Positions 1 through 5,851 of a stretch of 8,128 nucleotides of DNA are shown here, in pieces. The notes beneath the pieces were generated by a model. It saw nothing but the letters and a program-made list of their open reading frames with translations. It was not told the origin of the DNA and did no database searches. The translations under genes and the position numbers were made by a program. The stretch is from Ramlibacter sp. (GTDB lineage: Bacteria > Pseudomonadota > Gammaproteobacteria > Burkholderiales > Burkholderiaceae_C): assembly GCA_021156245.1 (NCBI GenBank), contig JAJNBO010000243.1, forward strand, positions 1 to 8,128, in the 5' to 3' direction. Position 1 is the first letter of the stretch. Each line of letters begins with the position of its first letter.

Positions 1-524
1 GCTGGGCGTTCGCGCTGGACGGTGACGACACCGCGCTGATGGTCGTCGATGGCCTCGGGCATGGCCCGGATGCGGCGGACGCGTCGGAGGCCGCGCTGCG
101 AGCCTTCGCCGAGGCCCCGCTCGCCGGACCACGCGCCTTGCTCGAGCGCACGCATGCCAGCTTGCGCAGCACGCGGGGCGCCGCGGTGATGGTGCTTCAC
201 GCCGACGCAGCGGCGGGCACCGTGCGCAGCGCCGGCGCCGGCAACGTCGTCGCCCGGCTGGTGTCCGGCACCTCGGACCGCTCCGTACTCACCCAGCACG
301 GGACCGCCGGCGTGACCATCCGCACGCCGGAAGAGGTGAGCAACACCTGGCCGCCGCATGCCTTGCTGGTCGTCTGCAGCGACGGCATCGAGACGCGCTG
401 GCGGCCCGAGATCCTGGCGCCCGTGCTGGGGCGCGATCCCGTGCTGGCGGCCGGCCTGCTGGTGCGCGATCATTGCCGGGGCCGGGACGACGCCACGGTG
501 GCAGTCGTGCGACGCAGCGATTGA
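1..524 (+). CDS. SpoIIE/RsbX-like PP2C-family serine phosphatase, 5' end missing
   Basis: The frame is open from base 3 and gives 173 visible residues; the start lies left of the window. The sequence shows a DGLGHG motif (residues 16-21) followed by an Ala/Ser-rich helix, which is the metal-binding signature of SpoIIE/RsbX-type PP2C phosphatases. It ends with VVCSDGIE (about 119-126) and RGRDDATVAVV near the C-terminus, where the family places further metal-binding aspartates. Such enzymes remove phosphate from Ser/Thr of STAS-domain anti-sigma antagonists or stressosome proteins. Whether an RsbT-like ATPase domain is fused in front, as in some Burkholderiales proteins, cannot be seen. The stop lies 2 bp before the next start, so it is very likely cotranscribed with the two kinases. 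Family assignment is firm; the substrate is inferred from family and context. Confidence 0.88.
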   Translation, partial: WAFALDGDDTALMVVDGLGHGPDAADASEAALRAFAEAPLAGPRALLERTHASLRSTRGAAVMVLHADAAAGTVRSAGAGNVVARLVSGTSDRSVLTQHGTAGVTIRTPEEVSNTWPPHALLVVCSDGIETRWRPEILAPVLGRDPVLAAGLLVRDHCRGRDDATVAVVRRSD

Positions 525-526
525 CC

Positions 527-1396
527 ATGCCAGGCAATACCCCAGCAACCCTCGAAGAGGCCGCCGCCGCGCTGGAGCGGGCGCGGGTCGAGGCGGACAT
601 GCTGCGGTCCGAGCTCGAGGAAACGAACCGGGGCGTGCTCGCGCTGTATGCGGAGCTCGACGCGCAGGCGGACCAGTTGCGCGAGGCCACGGAACTCAAG
701 AGCCGCTTCCTCGCGTACATGAGCCACGAGTTCCGCACGCCGATCAATTCGATGCGCAGCATCACGCGCCTGCTGCTGGACCGGGTCGACGGGCCGCTGA
801 CCGAAGAGCAGGAAAAGCAGGTCCGGTTCATCCAGCAGAACGCGGCCGAGTTCGCGGAGATGGTCGATGACCTGCTGGACCTGGCGAAGGTCGAGGCCGG
901 CCGGGTCGAGATCTCGCCGGCCTGGTTCGAGATGGTCGACCTGTTCTCGGCCCTGCGCGGCATGTTCAAGCCCGTGCTCACGAACCCGGCCGTCAACCTG
1001 GTGTTCGAGGAGCCGCACGACATCCCCAAGCTGTACACGGACGACCGCAAGCTGTCGCAGATCCTGCGCAACTTCGTCTCCAACGCGCTGAAGTTCACGC
1101 CGAAGGGCGAAGTCCGCGTATCGGCGCGCCTGGAGGGGGACGACCGCGTCACGTTCGCGGTGGCCGACAGCGGCATCGGCATCGCCCCCGAGTTCCACCA
1201 CACGATCTTCCAGGACTTCTCGCAAGTGCACTCGCAATTGCAGAAGCGCCTGCGCGGCACCGGCCTGGGCCTGTCCCTGAGCAAGCGCCTCGCCGAGATC
1301 CTCGGCGGCAGCGTGTGGCTCGAGAGCGAGCCGGGCAAGGGGTCGACGTTTTCCGTCACCATCCCCATCCAGCTGGAGGGCGCGAGGCCGGAATGA
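527..1396 (+). CDS. Soluble sensor histidine kinase (coiled coil-HisKA-HATPase_c)
   Basis: This 289-residue kinase autophosphorylates a histidine and presumably passes phosphate to a receiver domain. Residues 8-58 form a charged, heptad-like coiled coil. The H-box is FLAYMSHEFRTPIN with the phospho-accepting His at 67. The N-box is LRNFVSNALKF (180-190), the G1 box DSGIGIA (214-220) and the G2 box RGTGLGLSLSK (243-253). There is no transmembrane segment, PAS or GAF domain, so it must sense a cytoplasmic partner rather than an external ligand. I chose the ATG at 527, 2 bp after the phosphatase stop; the open frame extends further upstream, but only inside the phosphatase gene. The Shine-Dalgarno is poor, which fits translational coupling. 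The stop overlaps the next gene by 4 bp. Natural phosphate acceptors are the two receivers of the next protein (inference). Confidence 0.93.
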   Translation: MPGNTPATLEEAAAALERARVEADMLRSELEETNRGVLALYAELDAQADQLREATELKSRFLAYMSHEFRTPINSMRSITRLLLDRVDGPLTEEQEKQVRFIQQNAAEFAEMVDDLLDLAKVEAGRVEISPAWFEMVDLFSALRGMFKPVLTNPAVNLVFEEPHDIPKLYTDDRKLSQILRNFVSNALKFTPKGEVRVSARLEGDDRVTFAVADSGIGIAPEFHHTIFQDFSQVHSQLQKRLRGTGLGLSLSKRLAEILGGSVWLESEPGKGSTFSVTIPIQLEGARPE

Positions 1397-3384
1397 TCGA
1401 GTCCGCTGTCATCAACACCACCATCGACCGTTCGGTGCACACGGTGCTGGTGGTGGACGACAACCCCTCCACGCGCTATTCGACGGCGCGCGTGATCCGG
1501 GCCGCGGGCTTCCGCACCGCCGAAGCCGGCACCGGAGGAGAGGCGCTGGACATGTCGGCGCAAGGCGTCTCCGCCGTGGTGCTCGACGTGCACCTTCCCG
1601 ACATCGACGGGTTCGAGGTCTGCCGGCAGATCCGCGCGCGTCCCTCGACCGCGCAGCTGCCCGTGGTGCATCTCTCCGCGGCCTATATCCGGGACGAAGA
1701 CCGCGTGACGGGCCTCAACGCCGGCGCCGACGGCTACATGGTGCACCCCGCGGAGCCCGCCGTCCTGGTGGCGACGCTGCAGGCCCTGATCCGCGCGCGC
1801 ATGGCGGAAGACGAGTTGCGGCGCAGCGAACAGCGCTTCCGCGCGATCTACGATCAGGCGCAGAGCGGCATCGTGCTGCTCGACGAGCAGGGCCGGTTCG
1901 CCGACGTCAACCCTGCCATGCTGCGGCTGCTGGGGCGCAAGCGCGAAGACCTGCTGGGCCGCCCCGTCAGCGCCTACGCCCCGCCGGAGTGGCAGCGGCT
2001 CGTCGAGTCGCAACTGAATTCGCCGGCCGTGGAGCGGGCGCCCTGGCACGGCGAGTTTCCGCTCGTCGCCGGCAGCGGGCGGCCCGTGCACTTCGAGTGG
2101 AGCATCTCGTCCCACGTGGAGCCCGGCGTGCGCATCGCCATCGCGATCGACGCGTCGGAACGCCACGAGCTGGAACAGCGGCGGCACGACGTGCTCGAGC
2201 GGGAACAGGCCGCGCGCCAGGATGCCGAGCGGCACAGCCGCACCAAGGACGACTTCATCGCGGTGCTGTCCCACGAACTGCGCACGCCGCTGAACGCGAT
2301 CGTCGGCTGGGTCCACATCCTCAAGCGCCGCGGCACCACGCCCGAGGCCGCGAAGGGCCTCGCGGCGATCGAGCGCAACGTCAAGACGCAGGCGCGCATC
2401 ATCTCGGACATCCTCGACGTCTCGCGCATCAATTCCGGCAAGCTGCGCCTGGAACGCGAGTGGGCCGACCCCGCCGAGCTCATCACCGGCGCCATCGACG
2501 CGCTGGCCGGCAGCATCGGGGAGCGCGGCTTGCGCATCGACGCCGACCTGGACGGCGCGCACCAGCCGGCCTGGCTGGATCCGGCCCGGTTCCAGCAGAT
2601 CTTCTGGAACCTGATGACGAACGCCATCAAGTTCTCGCCACAGGGAGGCCACATCGCCGTGAGCCTGGGGCGCCAGGGCGGCAGCCTGCTCCTGGAGGTC
2701 CGGGATTTCGGCGAAGGCATCGACGCCGAGTTCCTCCCCCACCTGTTCGACCGCTTCACGCAGAGCGACTCGCCGGGCAATCGGCGCCACGGCGGCCTCG
2801 GTCTCGGCATGTCGATCGTCAAGCACCTGGTGGACCTGCATGGCGGCGAGGTGCGCGCGCACAGCGAGGGCCTCGGGCAGGGCGCCCTCATGCGCGTCGT
2901 GTTGCCGGTCGAGCCGATGGGCGAAGCGCCCGTGCAGGACGCGCCGGACACCGAAATCGGGCCGGAGGTGGAGGCCGGCGCGACGGTCACGCTGCAGGGC
3001 CTCGATGTGGTCGTGGTGGAGGACGACCAGGAGGCGCGCGAGATGATGCTGGTGGTGCTCGCGGACCGCGGCGCCAACGTGCGCGTCGCCGGTGAATACG
3101 AATCGGCGTTGCGCCTGCTGGAGCAGTCCTGGCCGGACGTGCTGGTCAGCGACATCGGCTTGCCGGGCCGCGACGGCTACGAACTCGTGCGGCAGGTACG
3201 GCAGTTGCAGCAGGCCCGCAGCGCCCCGCACCTGCCCGCAATCGCGCTCACCGCATTCGCGCGGCCGGAAGACCAGCGCAAGACGCTCGCGGCCGGCTTC
3301 GACCTGCACCTGAGCAAGCCGCTGAAGCCGCACATGCTGCTCGCCGCGATCGGACAGTGCCGCCGTCCAGCTGGCGGGACGTGA
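1393..3384 (+). CDS. Hybrid histidine kinase, REC-PAS-HisKA-HATPase_c-REC
   Basis: This is a 663-residue multidomain phosphorelay protein. REC1 (about 16-137) has acidic pair D22/D23 and phospho-acceptor D65; S95 is in the Thr/Ser position. The usual switch lysine is replaced by His118 (MVHPAEP). A PAS domain (about 146-255) contains the typical GIVLLDEQGRF and NPAMLRLLG stretches. A short coiled linker leads to HisKA with FIAVLSHELRTPLN and His294. The ATPase has N-box WNLMTNAIKF with N410, G1 DFGEGI (438-443) and G2 GGLGLGMSIVK. REC2 (about 537-655) is canonical, with E543/D544/D545, D587, T620 and K642. There is no HPt, DNA-binding or GGDEF output, so it must signal through partners. The start ATG at 1393 overlaps the preceding stop as ATGA; the open frame reaches further upstream only within the kinase gene. 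No membrane segment is seen. Confidence 0.93.
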   Translation: MIESAVINTTIDRSVHTVLVVDDNPSTRYSTARVIRAAGFRTAEAGTGGEALDMSAQGVSAVVLDVHLPDIDGFEVCRQIRARPSTAQLPVVHLSAAYIRDEDRVTGLNAGADGYMVHPAEPAVLVATLQALIRARMAEDELRRSEQRFRAIYDQAQSGIVLLDEQGRFADVNPAMLRLLGRKREDLLGRPVSAYAPPEWQRLVESQLNSPAVERAPWHGEFPLVAGSGRPVHFEWSISSHVEPGVRIAIAIDASERHELEQRRHDVLEREQAARQDAERHSRTKDDFIAVLSHELRTPLNAIVGWVHILKRRGTTPEAAKGLAAIERNVKTQARIISDILDVSRINSGKLRLEREWADPAELITGAIDALAGSIGERGLRIDADLDGAHQPAWLDPARFQQIFWNLMTNAIKFSPQGGHIAVSLGRQGGSLLLEVRDFGEGIDAEFLPHLFDRFTQSDSPGNRRHGGLGLGMSIVKHLVDLHGGEVRAHSEGLGQGALMRVVLPVEPMGEAPVQDAPDTEIGPEVEAGATVTLQGLDVVVVEDDQEAREMMLVVLADRGANVRVAGEYESALRLLEQSWPDVLVSDIGLPGRDGYELVRQVRQLQQARSAPHLPAIALTAFARPEDQRKTLAAGFDLHLSKPLKPHMLLAAIGQCRRPAGGT

Positions 3385-3393
3385 GCGCCTACC

Positions 3394-3417
3394 GACGGCC
3401 GCCCGGCGCGCGCCGTC
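3394..3417 (+). terminator. GC-rich hairpin after the kinase operon, possible terminator
   Basis: Six-base arms GACGGC (3394-3399) and GCCGTC (3412-3417) form a perfect stem 10 bp after the hybrid kinase stop. No T-run follows, so it is not a classical intrinsic terminator. It may only be a 3' stabilising hairpin, or the match may be due to chance in GC-rich DNA. Confidence 0.3.
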
Positions 3418-3556
3418 AGCTTCGCGGGGCTGGTTGCCTAAGCATTGAGCAGCGCAGCGACTCCCGCATCCAGCCTTGATTCCACTGGCAGCAAGGGCGC
3501 AAAAGGGCGGAGCTTGTCCACAGCAGCGGTGGATATCTTCCCCGCGCCGTGCCGCG

Positions 3557-3592
3557 AAAAAGCTTGACACCGCCGCGCGCAGGCGCTTGGTG
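3557..3592 (-). terminator. Possible intrinsic terminator of the DUF3606 gene
   Basis: Read on the - strand, about 20 bp after the DUF3606 stop, a GC-rich stem-loop can form: outer CAC/GTG and inner CGCC/GGCG, with a 4-base bulge (3568-3592). It is followed after six bases by TTTTT (complement of 3557-3561). Stem plus T-run is the right layout for a Rho-independent terminator, but the stem is imperfect and the T-run is offset. Confidence 0.35.
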
Positions 3593-3611
3593 CCGCGCTT
3601 TCACGCCGACT

Positions 3612-3803
3612 TCAGCGGCCCGGCTTGTCCTGCCGCAGGTATTCGCGCACCTTTTCCGCGCGGTCGCCGACTGCCTGCACCGCTTCCTTGATGCGTTCGG
3701 GCGTCGTGTTCATCGACTGCGCCCAGTCCCGCAGCTCGTAGTCCTGGTGGATGTTGATCCGTTCGCGGTCCTGGCCGCCGGTTTGCGACTTGTTGTCGGA
3801 CAT
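3612..3803 (-). CDS. Small DUF3606 family protein
   Basis: The gene encodes 63 residues, mostly charged and hydrophilic, with no signal peptide or membrane segment. The core RINIHQDYELRDWAQ, followed by TTPERIKEAVQAVGDRAEKVREYL, matches my memory of DUF3606: a short 'INvnEdyElrYW' start followed by a helix with AV..VG and V...L. Molecular function is unknown. I place the start at the ATG whose complement is 3801-3803, because GGGAG sits 8 bases upstream of it on the - strand. The longer frame to 3911 has no such site, and its extra residues are low-complexity, Arg/Ala/Pro-rich and unlike the family. The gene stands alone between two + strand units and is divergent from the FKBP gene. Family call is good; nothing in the sequence gives a role. 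Confidence 0.85.
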   Translation of the reverse strand: MSDNKSQTGGQDRERINIHQDYELRDWAQSMNTTPERIKEAVQAVGDRAEKVREYLRQDKPGR

Positions 3804-3864
3804 GTGGATTTCTCCCTTGGATGAGACGTGTCCATCCTCGACGGCGCCGCGTGCCGGTCGCGTA

Positions 3865-3918
3865 GGAACACGGGCCGTTACCGCGTCGGAACCGTCGCGC
3901 CAAGACGGCACCCATAAT
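3865..3918 (+). promoter_or_regulatory. Weak promoter candidates ahead of the FKBP gene
   Basis: The 137 bp between the divergent DUF3606 and FKBP starts must hold promoters for both. On the + strand, GGAAC (3865-3869) is followed 15 bases later by GTC (3885-3887), a layout like ECF-sigma promoters; a second GGAAC lies at 3888-3892. CATAAT (3913-3918) is a fair -10 for a housekeeping sigma factor, but no convincing -35 lies 17 bases upstream. None of these is strong evidence alone. Confidence 0.2.
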
Positions 3919-3940
3919 CACGGGCGTTCCACTTCCACGA

Positions 3941-4357
3941 ATGAACCCGACCATGCGCTTCACCTTCATCGCCTGCTCCCTGCTTGCCCTCGCAAGCGCC
4001 ACCGTGACGGCACAGACCGCCAAGACCACCACCGCCAGCGGCATCGTGGTCGAAACGCTGCAGGCGGGCGGCGGCGCCTCGCCCAAGGCCACGGACACGG
4101 TGAAGGTGCATTACCGCGGCACGTTCCCGGACGGCCGCGAATTCGACAGCTCCTACAAGCGCGGGCAGCCCACCAGCTTTCCGCTCAATCGCGTCATTCC
4201 GTGCTGGACGGAGGCCGTGCAGCTGATGAAGCCGGGCGGCAAGGTCCGCATCACCTGCCCGCCGCAACTGGCCTACGGCGCCAGCGGCGCGGGCGGCGTG
4301 ATCCCGCCGAACGCCACGCTGGTGTTCGAGATCGAGCTGGTCTCCGTCGGCGGGTGA
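3941..4357 (+). CDS. Periplasmic FKBP-type peptidyl-prolyl cis-trans isomerase
   Basis: The 138-residue protein should catalyse cis-trans isomerisation of Xaa-Pro bonds in exported proteins. A signal peptide is visible: Arg6, a hydrophobic stretch to about residue 22, and a probable cut after VTA (22-24). The mature part is a single minimal FKBP domain. Key pocket residues are all there: Y58, F68/D69 in REFDSSY, V85/I86, W89, Y112 in QLAYGASG, I121/P122 in VIPPNA, and F129. Two cysteines, C88 beside the active-site Trp and C106 before the Pro-Pro, could pair in the oxidising periplasm (inference). An alternative start at 3953 would give MRFTF and a more typical signal peptide; neither ATG has a clear Shine-Dalgarno. 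It is divergent from the DUF3606 gene and 43 bp ahead of the GST-SDR frame, possibly cotranscribed with it. Confidence 0.9.
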   Translation: MNPTMRFTFIACSLLALASATVTAQTAKTTTASGIVVETLQAGGGASPKATDTVKVHYRGTFPDGREFDSSYKRGQPTSFPLNRVIPCWTEAVQLMKPGGKVRITCPPQLAYGASGAGGVIPPNATLVFEIELVSVGG

Positions 4358-4400
4358 ACCCGGTGGACCGCGGGCGCGTTCGCGGACAGAATCGCGCCCC

Positions 4401-5660
4401 ATGGCCACCTCGTACAACTTCTACTATGCCCCGGGCACCTGTGCCCTGGCCGTCCACCTGGCGCTGGAGTATTCCGGCACGCCGTACCAGGCCACGCGCC
4501 TGGACTTCAAGCAGCAGCAGCAGCGCTCCCCCGAGTTCCTGCGCATCAACCCGAAAGGGCGCGTGCCGGCGCTGGTGACGGATCGCGGCGTGCTGACCGA
4601 AACGCCCGCGATCCTGCAGTACGTCGCGCAGTCGTTTCCGCAGGCCGGGCTCGCGCCGCTGGAGGATGTGTTCCTGCTTGCCAAAGTGAACGAGTTCAAC
4701 GCGTATCTTTCGTCCACCGTCCACGTGAACCACGCACACAAGGGCCGGGGCTACCGGTGGGTGGAGGCGGACGACACCGCATCGATCCAGGCCATGCAGA
4801 AGAAGGCGCCGCAGAACATGGCGGAGTCCTTCACGATGATCGAGGAGCAGATGCTCAAGGGGCCGTGGGTGCTGGGCGAGCTGTTCACCACCAGCGACCT
4901 GTACGTCTACACCATCGCGCGCTGGCTCGAAGGGCACAGCGTGGACGTGAACCGCTTCCCGAAGGTGGCCGACGCTTCCGGCGCCAAGGTCGCGATCTGG
5001 GGCTCGAACCCGGACAAGACGCGCAACGCGCAGGCTTCGCTCGCCCAGGAATGCGGTGATGCGGGCCGCGTGCATGCCTTCGTCTGCGACGTGGGCGACG
5101 AGTCGCAGGTGGAGCGGACGTTCGAAGCATCGGTCGCCGCGCTCGGCCGCATCGACAGCTGCTTCGCGAACGCAGGCGTTTCCAGCAAGGGGACGCCGTT
5201 GACGGAGATGACGCTGGAGGAGTTCCGGCGCGTGCAGCGGATCAACGTCGAAGGCGTGTTCCTCACATTCCGCGCCGCGGCCCGCCACATGGCGCAGCAT
5301 GGCCAGGGCGGATCGCTCGTGGCCACGGCCAGCACGGCGGCGGTCGAAGGCGCTGCGCGCAACAGCCACTACGGCGCATCCAAGGGCGCCGTCACGTCCA
5401 TGGTGCGTGCACTTGCGGTCGAGCTCGCCCGTCACCGCATCCGCGTCAATTCCATCCTGCCCGGCTGGATCGTCACCGAGATGACCGAACGGTCCGTGCA
5501 GAACCCCAAGTTCGCCGATGCGGTGATGCCGCGCATTCCCACGCGCCGCTGGGGCGAGGCGGACGACTTCGGCGGCATCGCCGTCTACCTCGCCAGCGAC
5601 GCGTCGAGCTACGCCACCGGCGAACAGTTCCTCATCGACGGCGGCTACACGAAGTTCTGA
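4401..5660 (+). CDS. Glutathione S-transferase / short-chain dehydrogenase chimera
   Basis: One uninterrupted 419-codon frame holds two unrelated enzymes. Residues 4-190 are a beta-class-like GST: YYAPGTC with Cys14, NPKGRVPAL with Pro56, LTETPAI (65-71), then the all-alpha domain with the capping motif TTSDLYVYTIARW (D166). The GST breaks off at RFPKVAD, about 25 residues before such proteins usually end. From about 192 (ASGAKVAIWGSNPDK) the chain is a classical SDR: Asp230 in CDV, NAG (257-259), Asn282, Ser311, Tyr324 and Lys328 (YxxxK), PGW (354-356) and a normal GG-Y C-terminal end. Strand 1 and the TGxxxGxG loop, which bind NAD(P), are absent, so dehydrogenase activity is doubtful. The GST part has its catalytic region but lacks its last helices. 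The simplest reading is an in-frame deletion that fused adjacent gst and sdr genes; an assembly error is possible. The start ATG at 4401 has only a weak upstream purine stretch. Confidence 0.85.
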   Translation: MATSYNFYYAPGTCALAVHLALEYSGTPYQATRLDFKQQQQRSPEFLRINPKGRVPALVTDRGVLTETPAILQYVAQSFPQAGLAPLEDVFLLAKVNEFNAYLSSTVHVNHAHKGRGYRWVEADDTASIQAMQKKAPQNMAESFTMIEEQMLKGPWVLGELFTTSDLYVYTIARWLEGHSVDVNRFPKVADASGAKVAIWGSNPDKTRNAQASLAQECGDAGRVHAFVCDVGDESQVERTFEASVAALGRIDSCFANAGVSSKGTPLTEMTLEEFRRVQRINVEGVFLTFRAAARHMAQHGQGGSLVATASTAAVEGAARNSHYGASKGAVTSMVRALAVELARHRIRVNSILPGWIVTEMTERSVQNPKFADAVMPRIPTRRWGEADDFGGIAVYLASDASSYATGEQFLIDGGYTKF

Positions 5661-5668
5661 CGAAAGCG

Positions 5669-5683
5669 CAGGGCGACGCCCTG
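5669..5683 (+). other. Perfect 6-bp hairpin between the GST-SDR stop and the riboswitch
   Basis: CAGGGC (5669-5674) and GCCCTG (5678-5683) form a perfect stem with a GAC loop, 8 bp after the GST-SDR stop. There is no T-run. It could end or stabilise the upstream transcript, or simply lie in the spacer of the thi promoter. Confidence 0.35.
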
Positions 5684-5692
5684 TGTCACAAT
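5684..5692 (+). promoter_or_regulatory. Candidate extended -10 promoter of the thiD operon
   Basis: TGTCACAAT is a TGn extension joined to CACAAT, a 4-of-6 match to TATAAT. It would start transcription near 5698-5700, exactly where the aptamer P1 helix begins, and this position is the main support. No -35 element is recognisable around 5664-5669. Confidence 0.35.
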
Positions 5693-5697
5693 CTCCG

Positions 5698-5777
5698 CAG
5701 CTCCGGGGTGTACGCGACGCGTGCTGAGATCCAGACCCGTGAACTTGAACCGGTTCAGACCGGCGGAAGGAGAGCTG
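5698..5777 (+). ncRNA. TPP riboswitch aptamer (THI element)
   Basis: The conserved THI-box core is clear. P1 pairs CAGCTC (5698-5703) with GAGCTG (5772-5777). P2 pairs GGGT (5706-5709) with ACCC (5735-5738). A short P3 is ACGC/GCGT (5712-5715 and 5719-5722), followed by the pyrimidine-sensing GCTGAGAT (5723-5730). P5 is CCGG/CCGG (5750-5753 and 5760-5763), and the pyrophosphate-side CGGAAGGA (5764-5771) closes the domain. It binds thiamine pyrophosphate in the nascent mRNA, and its position 74 bases ahead of a thiamine-synthesis gene fits. The P3 arm is short and the P5 loop is six bases. The overlapping reading frame from the GTG at 5708 is not a gene; translation starts at 5852. Confidence 0.95.
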
Positions 5778-5784
5778 ACAGCCT

Positions 5785-5848
5785 GACCCCACCCGGGGTC
5801 CGGGGCCGCGCCTTCGGAGCACCTGCCTGCCTGAACCGAAGGAGCGCC
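5785..5848 (+). promoter_or_regulatory. Expression platform: hairpin hiding the thiD Shine-Dalgarno
   Basis: Two stems lie between aptamer and start codon. The first is GACCCC/GGGGTC (5785-5790 and 5795-5800), with an ACCC loop and no T-run. The second pairs CCTTCGG (5811-5817) with CCGAAGG (5836-5842). It can be extended by GCG/CGC (5808-5810 and 5845-5847) across a two-base bulge. This stem covers most of AAGGAG (5839-5844), the thiD ribosome-binding site. CTGAACCG (5831-5838), overlapping the 3' arm, is a perfect complement of CGGTTCAG (5751-5758) in aptamer P5. Free aptamer strand can therefore compete with the hairpin. The layout indicates control of translation initiation, with TPP turning thiD off. 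Confidence 0.75.
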
Positions 5849-5851
5849 TCG

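Noticed and set aside
3514..3533. TTGTCCACA plus an inverted TCCAC/GTGGA pair, resembling DnaA boxes
   Set aside because: It is one weak 8-of-9 match with a partial inverted partner. There is no AT-rich region, box cluster or replication gene nearby, so chance is the better explanation.
3564..3569. TTGACA as a -35 promoter box in the 3385-3611 intergenic
   Set aside because: The sequence is a perfect hexamer, but no -10-like sequence lies 16-18 bases downstream, and no + strand gene starts until 3941.
289..3570. A 1093-codon open frame on the - strand across the whole kinase operon
   Set aside because: It lies antisense to three genes with textbook motifs. Its translation is Arg/His/Asp-rich with no recognisable domain, as expected from GC-biased third positions.
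3941..3980. Cys12 of the FKBP signal peptide as a lipobox cysteine
   Set aside because: FIAC lies only 9-12 residues from the start, before the hydrophobic core is complete, and does not match the LxxC lipobox well. A normal signal peptidase I site (VTA) follows.
4510..4524. CAG triplet run in the GST coding part
   Set aside because: Only four tandem triplets, encoding Gln at a normal GST loop. It is too short to be a meaningful repeat.
5785..5800. GACCCC/GGGGTC hairpin as a riboswitch-controlled intrinsic terminator
   Set aside because: The stem is perfect, but what follows is GC-rich with no T-run. The SD-covering hairpin downstream explains control better.
5708..5851. Extension of thiD upstream to the GTG at 5708
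   Set aside because: This stretch is the TPP aptamer and expression platform. The ATG at 5852 has an ideal AAGGAG and gives the normal ThiD N-terminus.
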